Assembly (NCBI RefSeq): GCF_900116765.1
Contig: NZ_UETC01000002.1
Coordinates: forward strand, 558,001-622,000
DNA: 64,000 bases
Origin: Jannaschia seohaensis
GTDB taxonomy: Bacteria > Pseudomonadota > Alphaproteobacteria > Rhodobacterales > Rhodobacteraceae
Reading direction: 5' to 3'
Part shown: positions 18,084-27,026 of the stretch, piece after piece
How positions within the stretch are numbered: position 1 is the stretch's first letter
How the letters are laid out: every line of letters starts with the position of its first letter
The notes under the pieces: model-generated
What the model was told of the DNA's origin: nothing
Databases searched by the model: none
What the model saw: only the letters and a program-made list of their open reading frames with translations
Made by a program: the position numbers and the translations under genes

Positions 18084-18938
18084 CGCGGGCGGCCTGACGG
18101 TCGCGCCGTCCGTCTGGCGGCAGCCGTGGACGAAGCCTGCAAACTCTTCCTCCGAAGGTCAAACTCTTCCTCCGAATGTCTAGTAGGCGCCCCCCAGGGG
18201 CGCATTGCGACCTTGGCAAGACCGCAGGCCAATTCCCGGTTACCTCACCCGCCGACGGCCTGACGGGCGCAATCGCTGCGTGGGCTCTGGCTCGGGGGGG
18301 CGAGCGAGAGGGACTGATGCAAGTCGAGAACAAAAAAACACTATTTTCAAATGCTTTTCTATAGCTTGCGGTGCCCTGCCCCACCTGCAGAACGTAGGCT
18401 GTTCCGTCCGTCCGCGTCTGGCCGTGCCCGTCCGTATCCAGTGAAACAGGGTAGTTGGAAGGATCCGGGGGAAGCGCGCCTCGATGCACTATTGGGCGAT
18501 GGTACATAAGGGCGCGCAATCGAATTTCCCTGCCCTCCTGTGGAATGCCCCTTGCTGGGCTCCCACCGTGATGCCCCCCGCGAGAACGCGACGCCTTGGA
18601 AGACGATCGCCGCTGGTGCCGCAGCCCAGACCGAGGCCCTGCGCTCACGAAGCGTGCGGCCCGCGCTCCGTGGCGAAGAAGATGCCCTGCGTGAACCTGC
18701 CGGCCAGCGGGCTATGGAACGGGACTTCCGCCGCCGGCGGGACGCGGAATTCCATCACCGCATTGCCGTCCGGACCGGTCCCACGCAGACAGCAGACCCG
18801 TCACAGAGGCCCTGGGGACAAACCCGCCTGGGAAAGTAGGCCCTCGGCCACAGCCGACTTGTGCAACGAGGTCAGGGGCCGCTGCTCGCCGCGCTGCTGG
18901 TCGGCTTTGCCACTGAAGGGAAATTACAAGGTAACATC
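18084..18938. other. 855-base non-coding/degenerate region upstream of RTX gene
   Basis: No gene can be supported here. The interval contains the RTX upstream region with a 20-base tandem repeat (18140-18179). It also has a markedly AT-rich patch at 18318-18364 (A-run, then ATTTTCAAATGCTTTT) in an otherwise GC-rich genome. A minus-strand reading around 18645-18755 gives a short protein-like stretch (GNAVMEFRVPPAAEVPFHSP) that stops after 36 codons and could be a gene remnant. Codon use elsewhere is not protein-like. Confidence 0.5.
18140..18179. repeat. 20-base tandem direct repeat upstream of RTX gene
   Basis: CAAACTCTTCCTCCGAAGGT (18140-18159) is followed immediately by the same 20 bases with one change (18160-18179). 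The pair lies 57-96 bases upstream of the RTX start codon. Two helical turns per unit would place bound proteins on the same DNA face, so a pair of activator or repressor sites is plausible. Recent slippage duplication is the alternative. Confidence 0.6.
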
Positions 18939-19717
18939 ATGCCCGCGGAATCTCTGTCGCAGAAACACACGTTCAGCATAGACGACATTACGACGACGTT
19001 CTCCGGACTGACCATCGCGGCTGGTCGAAGATCAACGGCACCGCGCTCGGTGCGGGCGACGCCATGCCGGTGGGTCCGATCTTCAGCGCGGTCACCCCAA
19101 AGGGTATGCACCTGTCCCAAGACTTCCTGGATACCGCCATCTACATCAAAGGCGACCGGCAGGACTCGGCCAAGATCTACGACATCCAGCTGGAAATCGA
19201 GTATTTCACCGATGATTTGTTCCTGATCAACGATACCGGCTACGAGATCGTGGGCGCCGGCGCGCCTCGGGATTTCGGAACGTCGGACGTGTCCGAGGAC
19301 GGCTCCAGCCTGACCGTCGCCGACAATGGCTGGAAGATGGCCATGCGCGACACCACGATCACCAGCGAAACCGTCATTTCCTTCGACTTCGAAGCGACGG
19401 AGGAAGCTGAAATCTACGCTATCTCGTTCGGGTCCTGGGATTCCTCGGACTCCCCCCAGACGTACACGTTCCAGATCGGCGGATCGAAGATCTGGGGTAA
19501 ACAGGCCTTCAACACCTAATCCGTCGGCGACGGGGTGCAGCATTTCGACATCAATGTCGGCGACTACTTCACCGGCGAGTTCGATAGCATCGTGTTCATC
19601 GCCGATGACGACGCGGACGGGGTGAGCGAAGCGACCTTCTCCAACATCAACCTGTTCGACGAAGGTCTGGAAGCTCCCATGGCCGCCCCGGTGATGGATA
19701 ACTTCCTCTTTGCCTGA
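18939..19717 (+). pseudogene. Broken gene for an acidic beta-sandwich (carbohydrate-binding-like) protein
   Basis: The reading starts MPAESLSQKHTFSIDDITTT. After GLTIA the frame must shift at about 19017, where one missing base would restore a run on to GWSKINGTALGAGDAMPVGP. The second frame then runs to an in-frame TAA at 19517-19519 after KQAFNT and continues in the same frame (SVGDGVQHFDINVGDYF) to a stop at 19715-19717. Reassembled it is about 259 residues, Asp/Ser-rich, with EIYAISFGSWDSSDSPQTY and GEFDSIVFIADDDADGVSEA. It looks like an extracellular Ca- or sugar-binding domain. Two independent lesions argue for decay rather than a sequencing error. Family unknown. Confidence 0.75.
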
Positions 19718-19741
19718 GCCGGCGGAGATGTCGTGAGAAGC

Positions 19742-19825
19742 TGCGATAACTCTTCGTCCTCCTGAGAGTTATCGCATCGCTTCCGAAAAATGCAGGGCAG
19801 TTCGGGAAACCGTGCTGCCCTGCAT
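19742..19825. repeat. Two consecutive perfect hairpins
   Basis: Hairpin 1 is TGCGATAACTCT (19742-19753) with AGAGTTATCGCA (19765-19776), a perfect 12-base stem with an 11-base loop. Hairpin 2 is ATGCAGGGCAG (19790-19800) with CTGCCCTGCAT (19815-19825), a perfect 11-base stem with a 14-base loop. Neither has a following T-run. They begin 25 bases after the pseudogene stop and could be terminators or recombination/mobile-element relics. Confidence 0.65.
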
Positions 19826-20302
19826 CCGTTTGATGGCAAGATGGCAGCCATCACGCGGACGGGGAATGCTAAAGCGCCGCCCGATCCTTGGACCGGCACC
19901 GACCGTGTCCGCGCTCCGCTCCGGTCGGGCTCGCGCCCGTTCGAGAGCCGCCAGAGGGGTCAGTTGGCGTGCCGTCCACGACAGCCAGGGCCTGGGTATC
20001 GAAGCGGAGGCGATACTTGCCCGGCAGGCTGACGTAACGGAGGCGCAGATGGTCCCAAGGCGCGTCGGGATGCGGTGCCGCCTGCTGCGCCCTCGACGTC
20101 GCGACCGCAGCCGCCCTCGTGCGGAGCGGAGACATGAGTCGCCGCGCATTGCGGTGGTGGGACAAGCCTCCAGGAACCCGAAGCGAGCGGCAGAAGGCCC
20201 GCTTCTTCGCCAATGTGAACGAGCAGTTCGGTCTCGGGCAGAGTCTTCGCCTCCATCTCTCCGCAATTCAACTGATGAAAGAGTAGAGGCTAGGTGTGGA
20301 AG
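19826..20302. other. 477-base region with no supported gene
   Basis: The stretch between the hairpins and tRNA-Thr contains open frames on both strands, but none has a recognisable family or a good ribosome binding site. The longest minus-strand frame (19869-20213) includes HLRLRYVSLPGKYRLRFDTQ, which looks protein-like and might be a gene remnant. I cannot assign it. Confidence 0.4.
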
Positions 20303-20378
20303 TGGTGCCGCTGAAGGGACTCGAACCCCCGACCCCATCATTACGAATGACGTGCTCTACCAGCTGAGCTACAGCGGC
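20303..20378 (-). tRNA. tRNA-Thr (CGT anticodon)
   Basis: Read on minus, GCCGCTG (20372-20378) pairs with CAGCGGC (20307-20313), followed by discriminator A and an encoded CCA. The D arm reads TAGCTCAGCTGGTAGAGCA, the anticodon loop is TTCGTAA (anticodon CGT, reading ACG), and the T arm contains GGGTTCGAGTCCC. All four stems pair, so the gene appears functional. Confidence 0.96.
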
Positions 20379-20637
20379 GACCTTCCTTCTCACCGGCCCT
20401 ACAATGGCCCTGCCCCAAGCTCAACCCGACCGGTTGGACCGTCCTGTGAACCTTCGGACGGGGCCCGGTCATGCCGCCTCGGCAGCCCCACATAGGCACC
20501 GTGGCGCGGCTCTTAGCAGGGGTACGAGGCTTGGGCCAGACCCGAATTCACCTCCGCGTGCAGAAGATCCGAATGCCATCGGCGGAGACCGCCTTGGACC
20601 GATGGCACCGGGGTCGGTCGGGCCGCCTCAGGGGCCA

Positions 20638-20673
20638 TAAAGCGGGGCGCCGCCCGGTTCCGGGTGGCGCCCC
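20638..20673 (-). terminator. Terminator after hemY
   Basis: A 14-base, nearly perfect inverted repeat (GGGGCGCCGCCCGG at 20644-20657, CCGGGTGGCGCCCC at 20660-20673) is followed on the minus strand by GCTTTATG. It lies 52 bases past the hemY stop. The rest of the 346-base gap up to tRNA-Thr (20379-20637) holds no gene I can support. Confidence 0.65.
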
Positions 20674-20724
20674 TGGGGACAGGCTCCAGCCCCGCGCGCG
20701 GGTGGCCGCCGGAGCGGCCTGCCG

Positions 20725-22296
20725 TCAGCTCCGGGAAGCGGCGGAGGCCGGTGTCTCCGCTTCATTCGTGTTCGCGGGTGCGCCCTCGACCGGCACGGAG
20801 ACCGGCTCGGTGACGTCGCGGGTCGTGCCGACCACGTTCGGGTCGGTCACGGTGGCCGGCGCGGCGGGAGCCGGGCTGACCTCCTGCACCGCAACGGGCA
20901 GGTCCTCGCCCGGCGCGGGGCCGCCGACGAGCAGCGGCAGCATCTCGCTGGGCAGCGCGCTGGTCGCCGATTCGGTGGCGGGCGGCTCGGTCCAGCTCAG
21001 GCTGTCGAACGCCTCACAGGAGGTGCAGACGGGCACCCAGGCGGAATGCACGGTGCCGCAATTCTCGCAGACCCATTGCGGCCCGCGCGACGCGCCCAGC
21101 GCCTTGGCGAGCCAGGCGCGGACCACCGTGTCCGATTCGCCCTCGCCCCGCTCGATGGCGGCCATCAGCGACAGGGACCGCGCGGTGGGATGGGTCTCAT
21201 AGGTCTTGCCCAACGCCCGACGCGCGGCGGGGAAGTCCTCGGCGGCGAGGTGCAGCTCGGTCTCCAGCAGCTTCGCCTCGGGCGCGTTCGGCACCACGTC
21301 CAGCAGCGCGCGGAAGCGGCGGATGCGCGCCTCGGGCGTCTCGGACGGCTCGATATCGGCGAAGGCCGCGGCGAGATCAGGATGCTGCGTCTTCTGCCAA
21401 GCGGCCTTAAGCACCTTGGCGGCGCGGCGCTTGTCGCCCGTCTCGATATGCATCCGCGCGGCAAGGACGGCGGCGGGCACGAGTTCGGGCGCGAGGCGGT
21501 TGGCCTCCAGCGCTTCGGCCCGGGCCTTGTCGGTCGTGCCATTGGCCAGCTGGGCGCGGGCATCGGCGAGCGACAGGACGGCCTCGCGGCGCTTGTAGAC
21601 ATCCTTGGGCAGCACCCCGGCCTTCAGCTTGGCCGACAGCACTCTGCGCGCGCCGTCCCAATTCTCGTCCCGGGCCTGCAACCGCAGCAGGGTGTCCTGC
21701 ACTTCGACATGGCGCGGCTTGATGGCGAAGGCCTTCTCCGCGAGCTTCATCGCGGTGTCGGTGTCGCCCTCTTCCAGACGCTGGCGCATCAGGCCGAGGA
21801 CGCCGACAAAACGCGTCTTGTCGTGCTTCACCAGGGTCTTGTAGGCCTCTTCGGCGCGCGCATGGTCGCCCGCCGCCTCGGCGGCTTGGGCCACAACCAG
21901 GGTCGTGACCTCGGGACGGTTCAGATATTTCTCGGCCTTCTGCGCCTTGACCGCGGCCTCCCGCGCCTCGCCCGCGGCGAGGGCGACCAGACTTTCGGAC
22001 AGCGCCTCATAGCCTTTCCGCTGCTTGTTGCGGGCGAAATAGGTGCCAATCGCGGTGTCGTCGCCATTAATGAACTTCAGCACCGCGACGAGGAAGCCCA
22101 GGATCTTGAACAGGACATAGAGCGCCACGACAGCGACCAGCCCCGCCATGAGCACCTGCAACGGCGACAGCACCGCCTCCTGCCCGTCGAACCGCACGAT
22201 GACCTCGCCGGACAGCGCCATCATCCACTGGACGCCGAAAGCGAGGGCGACCACGAGGGCGACGAAGAGGAGGATCTTGAAGAGAGACCAGAGCAT
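20725..22296 (-). CDS. hemY: HemY-like TPR membrane protein
   Basis: The product is 523 residues. Two N-terminal membrane helices (LFKILLFVALVVALAFGVQW; LMAGLVAVVALYVLFKILGF) flank the HemY_N segment GEVIVRFDGQEAVLSPLQ. TPR-like helices follow (AEEAYKTLVKHDKTRFVGVL; AVLAARMHIETGDKRRAAKV). After about residue 405 there is a four-cysteine knuckle, WVCENCGTVHSAWVPVCTSC, likely a zinc site, then an Ala/Pro-rich tail. HemY proteins are inner-membrane proteins associated with haem synthesis, though their biochemical role is unsettled. The gene is nine bases downstream of the mitofilin gene and belongs to the hemD cluster. Confidence 0.88.
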   Translation of the reverse strand: MLWSLFKILLFVALVVALAFGVQWMMALSGEVIVRFDGQEAVLSPLQVLMAGLVAVVALYVLFKILGFLVAVLKFINGDDTAIGTYFARNKQRKGYEALSESLVALAAGEAREAAVKAQKAEKYLNRPEVTTLVVAQAAEAAGDHARAEEAYKTLVKHDKTRFVGVLGLMRQRLEEGDTDTAMKLAEKAFAIKPRHVEVQDTLLRLQARDENWDGARRVLSAKLKAGVLPKDVYKRREAVLSLADARAQLANGTTDKARAEALEANRLAPELVPAAVLAARMHIETGDKRRAAKVLKAAWQKTQHPDLAAAFADIEPSETPEARIRRFRALLDVVPNAPEAKLLETELHLAAEDFPAARRALGKTYETHPTARSLSLMAAIERGEGESDTVVRAWLAKALGASRGPQWVCENCGTVHSAWVPVCTSCEAFDSLSWTEPPATESATSALPSEMLPLLVGGPAPGEDLPVAVQEVSPAPAAPATVTDPNVVGTTRDVTEPVSVPVEGAPANTNEAETPASAASRS

Positions 22297-22305
22297 TTGG
22301 GATCC

Positions 22306-23895
22306 TCACTCGGTTCCGAGGTAATCAGGAAGGGCTGCGCGCGCTGCGGCGCGGATGCGGGCGTCGGCGATCCAGTCGGCCATGGCGTCCTGCGCGACGG
22401 CGGGCAGCGCGTCGATCTCGGCCAGGGCCGTCTCGACATCGCCCACACGGATCGCGGCTTCGGCCCGGCTGAGTACGGCGTCGGCGTCGTCGCCTTCCCG
22501 CGGCTCCAGGGAGCGGGCGCCGGTGGAGCGGCGGATGAAGCCGGTCAATCCGCCCTCGCCCGGCTCGACCCGCCGCGCCTCGGCCAAGGCGTCACGCGCG
22601 GCGTCGGGGAAAGCGGCGACGAGCTCGCCATTGGTCGGCAGGCCCGTCTCGGCATTCTCCGCCAGAACCGCAGGCGCATCGCCGAGGACCGCCAGCGGTT
22701 CGGCGAAGGGCACGCCGGAGTCGACGGCGAGACGGATCTGGTTGGCCGCGGCCTCCCGCGCGAGCTGTTCGGCGGAAATCTCGACCGCCTGCGTCTCCTG
22801 ACCAAGCGCCGCGAGTTCCGCCTCCAAGGCAGCGACCCGGTCGCTCATGTCCGGCGGCGGCGCGGGCAGGCCCGCGACCGTCGCGGCCAGATCGTCCATC
22901 CGCGCGGCAAGCCCGTCGACCTGCGCGGCAACCGCGTCGACCCGCTCGGCGACCCCGTCGATCTGTCCGGCGACCGTATCGACCCGCGTCCCGACGCCCG
23001 AAAGGCCTTCGAGTTCCGCCTGCAAAGCGGCAATCGCCTCCGCATCGCCGGACGGCTGGGCAGTCGAGGCCCCGGAGGCCTGTTCGGCTGCCGTCACCGG
23101 GCGCGCTTCGAGCGCATCGAGGCGAGCCGCCAGCCCATCGACCCGCTCCGACAATTCCGCTTGTGCGGTCTCGATAGCGGAGAGATCGACGGGGTCGCCC
23201 TCTGTCGGCAAGGCGTCGACCCGCGACTGGAGCGCGGCAAACGCCGCCGGATCGACCGTTTCGGGCGCGGGCGGCGAGACGAATGTCGGGATCGCGTAGC
23301 CGATGGCACCGGCGAGCAAGCCGCCCAGCACCAGCGGGACAAAGCCCGGGCCGGACTTTTCCACGACCTGAGGCTGCGGGGCCGGAGACGGCGCGGCAGG
23401 GGGCGCGCGCTCGGGCTCGGGCGCATCTGCGGGGGCCTCGGCCATCTCTTCGGGTGCCTCCGCCTTGGCTTCGGCCTCGACCTTCTCGGGGTCGGCGCCA
23501 TCCAGGCGGGCCAGGTCGGCGAGATCGGCGTGCTCCTCGGGCGGGACGGTATCGTCGCCCATCGGCGCTTCCGCATCGGTGGCGGCCGCATCCTCCGTAG
23601 GGGCGGCCTCACCGGGTTCCGGCTCGGATGCCGCCGTCTCGCTCTCGGGCTCATCGGCCGGCAGCGTCACATCTTCCGAGGACGCAGCCTCGGCCTCGGA
23701 GGGCGGGATCGTATCGTCGGCAAGGATCGGCGCATCGTCGGGCAGAGACTCGGAGCCTTTCGGCTCTTGATCGGACACGATCTCCGCGTCTTCGATCTTC
23801 TCGGCCTGTTCGGCCTCGGCGATCGTCTGGGCTTCGGTCTCCGATACGGCAGGGGCCGGTCTCGTGGTTCTCGGTTTCCTGGTCTTTCGCGCCAA
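22306..23895 (-). CDS. Mitofilin/Mic60-like inner membrane protein
   Basis: The product is 529 residues from a TTG start preceded at eight bases by GGAGGG; an in-frame ATG 19 codons upstream (23952) lacks such a site. The N-terminal 180 residues are acidic and Ala/Glu/Pro-rich and are followed by one transmembrane helix (about 184-206, GFVPLVLGGLLAGAIGYAIP). A long coiled coil with DxVAxQxDGL-type heptads comes next, and a C-terminal mitofilin signature region (LAVDSGVPFAEPLAVLGD, then EAAIRVGDVETALAEIDALP). Location between hemD and hemY is the known alphaproteobacterial Mic60 context. In mitochondria Mic60 shapes crista junctions; here it probably shapes inner-membrane invaginations. Confidence 0.88.
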   Translation of the reverse strand: MARKTRKPRTTRPAPAVSETEAQTIAEAEQAEKIEDAEIVSDQEPKGSESLPDDAPILADDTIPPSEAEAASSEDVTLPADEPESETAASEPEPGEAAPTEDAAATDAEAPMGDDTVPPEEHADLADLARLDGADPEKVEAEAKAEAPEEMAEAPADAPEPERAPPAAPSPAPQPQVVEKSGPGFVPLVLGGLLAGAIGYAIPTFVSPPAPETVDPAAFAALQSRVDALPTEGDPVDLSAIETAQAELSERVDGLAARLDALEARPVTAAEQASGASTAQPSGDAEAIAALQAELEGLSGVGTRVDTVAGQIDGVAERVDAVAAQVDGLAARMDDLAATVAGLPAPPPDMSDRVAALEAELAALGQETQAVEISAEQLAREAAANQIRLAVDSGVPFAEPLAVLGDAPAVLAENAETGLPTNGELVAAFPDAARDALAEARRVEPGEGGLTGFIRRSTGARSLEPREGDDADAVLSRAEAAIRVGDVETALAEIDALPAVAQDAMADWIADARIRAAARAALPDYLGTE

Positions 23896-23952
23896 GGCGG
23901 TCCCTCCGATAGGCAGGATCCGGGGCGAAATCCCGGATAGTGCCCGACACAC

Positions 23953-24645
23953 CTAATCCGATCCCGCCCGCCCCTCAACCGCCCATGCGGCAAGGACCTG
24001 CTCCAACAGCCGCCACATCGCCGCGCCGTCGGGCGTTTCGGCGATTTCGGAGGCGACTGGCAAAGCCGCGGCCACGGCCGGGCTGAGCGCCAGCAGCCGA
24101 AGGCGCGGCCAGGCGTCCTTTGGGCAGGCGGCGGCGAACAGCGCCGCGGTCCGCGGAGAATAGAGCGGCACGATGGCCGGGCCTCGCAGAGCGCGGCGGC
24201 CGGCGTCGCTCAGCGGCACGGGCACCTGATCGTAGATCACGGCATCCCGCGCGGTGAGCCCGCGGGTCCGCAGATCCGCCGCGAGATTGCCGCGCTGCAC
24301 CGCCCCCCGCAGATGCAGCAGCGGCGGCGCATCCGGCGGGATCGCCACAGCCAGGGACGCGGCGTCGGTCGCCACGCCCATCACCCGCAGGCCCGCCGCT
24401 TCCGCCGCGCGCGCCGTGCGCGGCCCCACGCACCAGGCCGGGCGCCCTTCGTCCCCTCCGAGCGCGCGGTAGGCCGCGACACCGTTGGCCGAGGTGAAGA
24501 TCAGTCCCGGGGCCAGATCCGGCAAGGACTCGGCAGGGACGATCCGCATCAGCGGGGCCTCAACAACCTCCACGCCGCGCGCGCGAAGACAAGCCGCCAA
24601 ACGGGCCGAGGCCTCGGCGGGCCGGGTCAGGAGAACGGGCGGCAC
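23953..24645 (-). CDS. hemD: Uroporphyrinogen-III synthase
   Basis: The product is 230 residues from a GTG start preceded by GGGGGAA; the longer frame from 24711 would overlap the tsaD start region. Family landmarks are [20 protein letters not shown] at the N-terminus, [28 protein letters not shown], and [15 protein letters not shown] near the end. The enzyme closes hydroxymethylbilane with inversion of ring D in haem, chlorophyll and B12 synthesis. It is the first gene of the hemD-mic60-hemY run and is divergent from tsaD across 59 bases. Confidence 0.9.
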   Translation of the reverse strand: MPPVLLTRPAEASARLAACLRARGVEVVEAPLMRIVPAESLPDLAPGLIFTSANGVAAYRALGGDEGRPAWCVGPRTARAAEAAGLRVMGVATDAASLAVAIPPDAPPLLHLRGAVQRGNLAADLRTRGLTARDAVIYDQVPVPLSDAGRRALRGPAIVPLYSPRTAALFAAACPKDAWPRLRLLALSPAVAAALPVASEIAETPDGAAMWRLLEQVLAAWAVEGRAGSD

Positions 24646-24704
24646 GATTGTTCCCCCCTCGCGCAGACCATAAGTGGAGAGGACACGATGGAATCCAGCG
24701 GCGC

Positions 24705-25772
24705 ATGGCACAAGACCTCACCATCCTCGGACTCGAAAGCTCCTGCGACGACACGGCCGCGGCGGTGACGCGCGGGCGGGCGATTCTGTCCAATGTGGTT
24801 CTGCGTCAGGACGACCTGCACGCGGCCTTCGGCGGCGTCGTCCCCGAAATCGCCGCCCGCGCCCATGCCGAAAAGATCGACCTCGCGGTGGAGCAGGCGT
24901 TGGCCGAGGCCGGGCTGCGCCTGAGCGACTGCGACGCCATCGCGGTGACGGCCGGGCCAGGCCTGATCGGCGGCGTGCTGGCGGCGGTGATGTGCGCCAA
25001 GGGGCTGGCGGCGGCGACCGGCCTGCCGCTGGTCGGCGTGAACCACCTGGCCGGGCACGCGCTGACGCCGCGGCTGACCGATGGGCTGGCCTTTCCCTAC
25101 CTGATGCTGCTGGTCTCGGGCGGGCATTGCCAGTTTCTGAGGGTCGACGGCCCCGACGCCTTCGCCCGCCTGGGCGGAACGATCGACGACGCGCCGGGCG
25201 AGGCGTTCGACAAGGTCGCCCGGCTGCTGGGCCTGCCCCAGCCCGGTGGGCCTGCCGTCGAGGCCGAGGCGGCGCGCGCCACCGGCACCGTTGCCCTGCC
25301 CCGGCCGCTGCTGGACCGGCCGGGCTGCGACCTCTCCTTCTCGGGCCTCAAGACCGCGGTTCTGCGCGCCCGCGACCAAGCGGTCGCCGCCCATGACGGT
25401 CTGCCGCGCGCCTTGCGTGCCGATATCTGCCACGGCTTCCAGTCCGCGGTGCGCGATGTGCTGGCCGAGAAATCCCGCCGCGCCATCGAAGCGAGCCCCG
25501 GCATCACCGCCTTCGCGGTCGCTGGCGGGGTGGCGGCCAACGGCCCGCTGCGCGCGGCGCTGTCGGAGGTGGCGGAGGCGGCCGGCCTCCCGTTCACCGC
25601 GCCCCCGCTCGGGCTCTGCACCGACAACGCGGCGATGATCGCCTGGGCCGGAAGCGAGTTGTTTGCCGCGGGCCAGCGCGACGACCTGACCCTGGCGGCC
25701 CGTCCCCGCTGGCCGCTGGACCGGACCGCCCGGCCGATGCTTGGCTCCGGCAAACGCGGGGCAAAGGCGTGA
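24705..25772 (+). CDS. tsaD: tRNA N6-threonylcarbamoyladenosine transferase subunit
   Basis: The product is 355 residues beginning [20 protein letters not shown], the hallmark start of TsaD (GLESSCDDT). Other conserved parts are [15 protein letters not shown], the metal-binding [21 protein letters not shown], the nucleotide segment [14 protein letters not shown] and [13 protein letters not shown]. With TsaB and TsaE it transfers threonylcarbamoyl to A37 of ANN-reading tRNAs in the cytosol. The ATG at 24705 is chosen for that N-terminus. It is the first gene of a tight cluster with gpsA, a YciI gene and an EVE gene. Confidence 0.96.
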   Translation: MAQDLTILGLESSCDDTAAAVTRGRAILSNVVLRQDDLHAAFGGVVPEIAARAHAEKIDLAVEQALAEAGLRLSDCDAIAVTAGPGLIGGVLAAVMCAKGLAAATGLPLVGVNHLAGHALTPRLTDGLAFPYLMLLVSGGHCQFLRVDGPDAFARLGGTIDDAPGEAFDKVARLLGLPQPGGPAVEAEAARATGTVALPRPLLDRPGCDLSFSGLKTAVLRARDQAVAAHDGLPRALRADICHGFQSAVRDVLAEKSRRAIEASPGITAFAVAGGVAANGPLRAALSEVAEAAGLPFTAPPLGLCTDNAAMIAWAGSELFAAGQRDDLTLAARPRWPLDRTARPMLGSGKRGAKA

Positions 25773-25806
25773 CCCGGCCGGGGCGCCTGCCCGTCGAGGC
25801 TACGCG

Positions 25807-26754
25807 ATGATCGCCGTCCTGGGCGCAGGCGCCTTTGGCACGGCGCTGGCCGTGACCCTCGCCGCGAACGGCCCCGTCCGGCTCTGGGCACGCGACGCAA
25901 GCTCCCTGCTTCGAGACCGCGTCAGCCCCCGCCTGCCCGGCATCCACCTGCCGGACGCGGTGTGTCCGACGGGCGATCTGGACGAGCTCGACGGACACGA
26001 CCTTCTGCTGGCCGTGCCGATGCAGCAGCTGCGCAGCCTGCTGCCGCGTCTCTCGGACCTTCACGTGCCCCACGCCGTGGCCGCCTGCAAAGGCATCGAC
26101 CTTCAGACCCTCCAAACCCCCGCCGATCTCATCGCCGACGCCCTTCCCGACACTGTCCCAGCTCTCCTCTCCGGCCCCAGCTTCGCCGCCGATATCGCGC
26201 GCGGCCTGCCCACGGCGCTGACGCTGGCCTGCGCCTACGACGCGGCTGGCGCGCGCCTGCAGGCGGCGCTCTCGACGCCGACGCTGCGCCTCTACCGCAG
26301 TACCGACATGACCGGCGTGGCGCTGGGGGGCGCACTCAAGAACGTCGTCGCCATCGCCTGCGGCGCTGCCATCGGGGCCGGGCTGGGCGAGAGCGCGCGC
26401 GCCGCGCTGATGACCCGGGGCATGGCCGAGATGATGCGGCTCAGTACCGCCTTGGGCGCGCGGCCCGAGACGCTGATGGGGCTGAGCGGCCTGGGCGATC
26501 TCGCTCTCACCTGCGCCTCGCCGCAGTCGCGCAACTTCGCCCTGGGCCTCGCGCTCGGCCGGGGCGATCCGCCGCCCGACGCCACCACCGAAGGCGTCGC
26601 CACCGCCCGCGCCGCCTTGCGCTTGGGCGCGCGGCACGGCATCGACTTGCCGGTAACCCAGGCCACTGCGGGCCTGGTGGACGGCACGCTCACGGTCGAG
26701 ACCGCCATCCAGAGCCTGCTCGCCCGCGACCTGACCACGGAGACACCGCCATGA
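25807..26754 (+). CDS. gpsA: Glycerol-3-phosphate dehydrogenase [NAD(P)+]
   Basis: The product is 315 residues with the Rossmann start MIAVLGAGAFGTALAVTLA, the substrate-site stretch ACKGIDLQT, LSGPSFAADIARGLPTALTL, and the conserved GVALGGALKNVVAIACGAA with its catalytic lysine. It reduces dihydroxyacetone phosphate for phospholipid synthesis. The start at 25807 lies 34 bases after tsaD; the upstream in-frame extension overlaps tsaD and lacks similarity. The stop overlaps the next gene as ATGATGA. Confidence 0.95.
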   Translation: MIAVLGAGAFGTALAVTLAANGPVRLWARDASSLLRDRVSPRLPGIHLPDAVCPTGDLDELDGHDLLLAVPMQQLRSLLPRLSDLHVPHAVAACKGIDLQTLQTPADLIADALPDTVPALLSGPSFAADIARGLPTALTLACAYDAAGARLQAALSTPTLRLYRSTDMTGVALGGALKNVVAIACGAAIGAGLGESARAALMTRGMAEMMRLSTALGARPETLMGLSGLGDLALTCASPQSRNFALGLALGRGDPPPDATTEGVATARAALRLGARHGIDLPVTQATAGLVDGTLTVETAIQSLLARDLTTETPP

Positions 26755-27026
26755 TGCACGCCCTGATCTGCACCGACAAACCCGGCCACCTGGAGGTCCG
26801 GAAGGCCAATCGCGATGCCCATCTCGCGCATCTCAAGGCCGACGCCCATGTCGTCCAGGCCGGTCCGTTCGTGAACGCGGACGGAGAGATGTGCGGCTCG
26901 CTGATCCTCTTCGACACCGACGACCGCGCCCATGTCGAAGCCTTCGCCGACGCCGACCCCTACGCCAAGGCGGGGCTCTTCGAGGATGTCCGGATCGAGA
27001 CCTGGAATCGGGTCATCGGCGGATGA
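26751..27026 (+). CDS. YciI family protein
   Basis: The product is 91 residues with the ferredoxin-like YciI pattern: MMHALICTDKPG, RDAHLAHLKADAHVVQAGPF (conserved His and Asp region), GSLILFDTDDRAHVEAFADA and DPYAKAGLFEDVRIETW. The family is of uncertain function and is related to a dehydrochlorinase fold. It overlaps gpsA at the start and the EVE gene at the end by four bases each, so it is translated within the tsaD-gpsA operon. Confidence 0.88.
   Translation: MMHALICTDKPGHLEVRKANRDAHLAHLKADAHVVQAGPFVNADGEMCGSLILFDTDDRAHVEAFADADPYAKAGLFEDVRIETWNRVIGG

Noticed and set aside
18484-18981. 165-codon plus-strand frame upstream of the pseudogene
   Set aside because: No ribosome binding site or protein-like composition; it runs into the pseudogene in a different frame.
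21046-23940. 964-codon plus-strand open frame opposite hemY and mitofilin
   Set aside because: Very long but an artefact of high GC and few stops; the minus strand encodes recognisable HemY and mitofilin proteins with proper starts.
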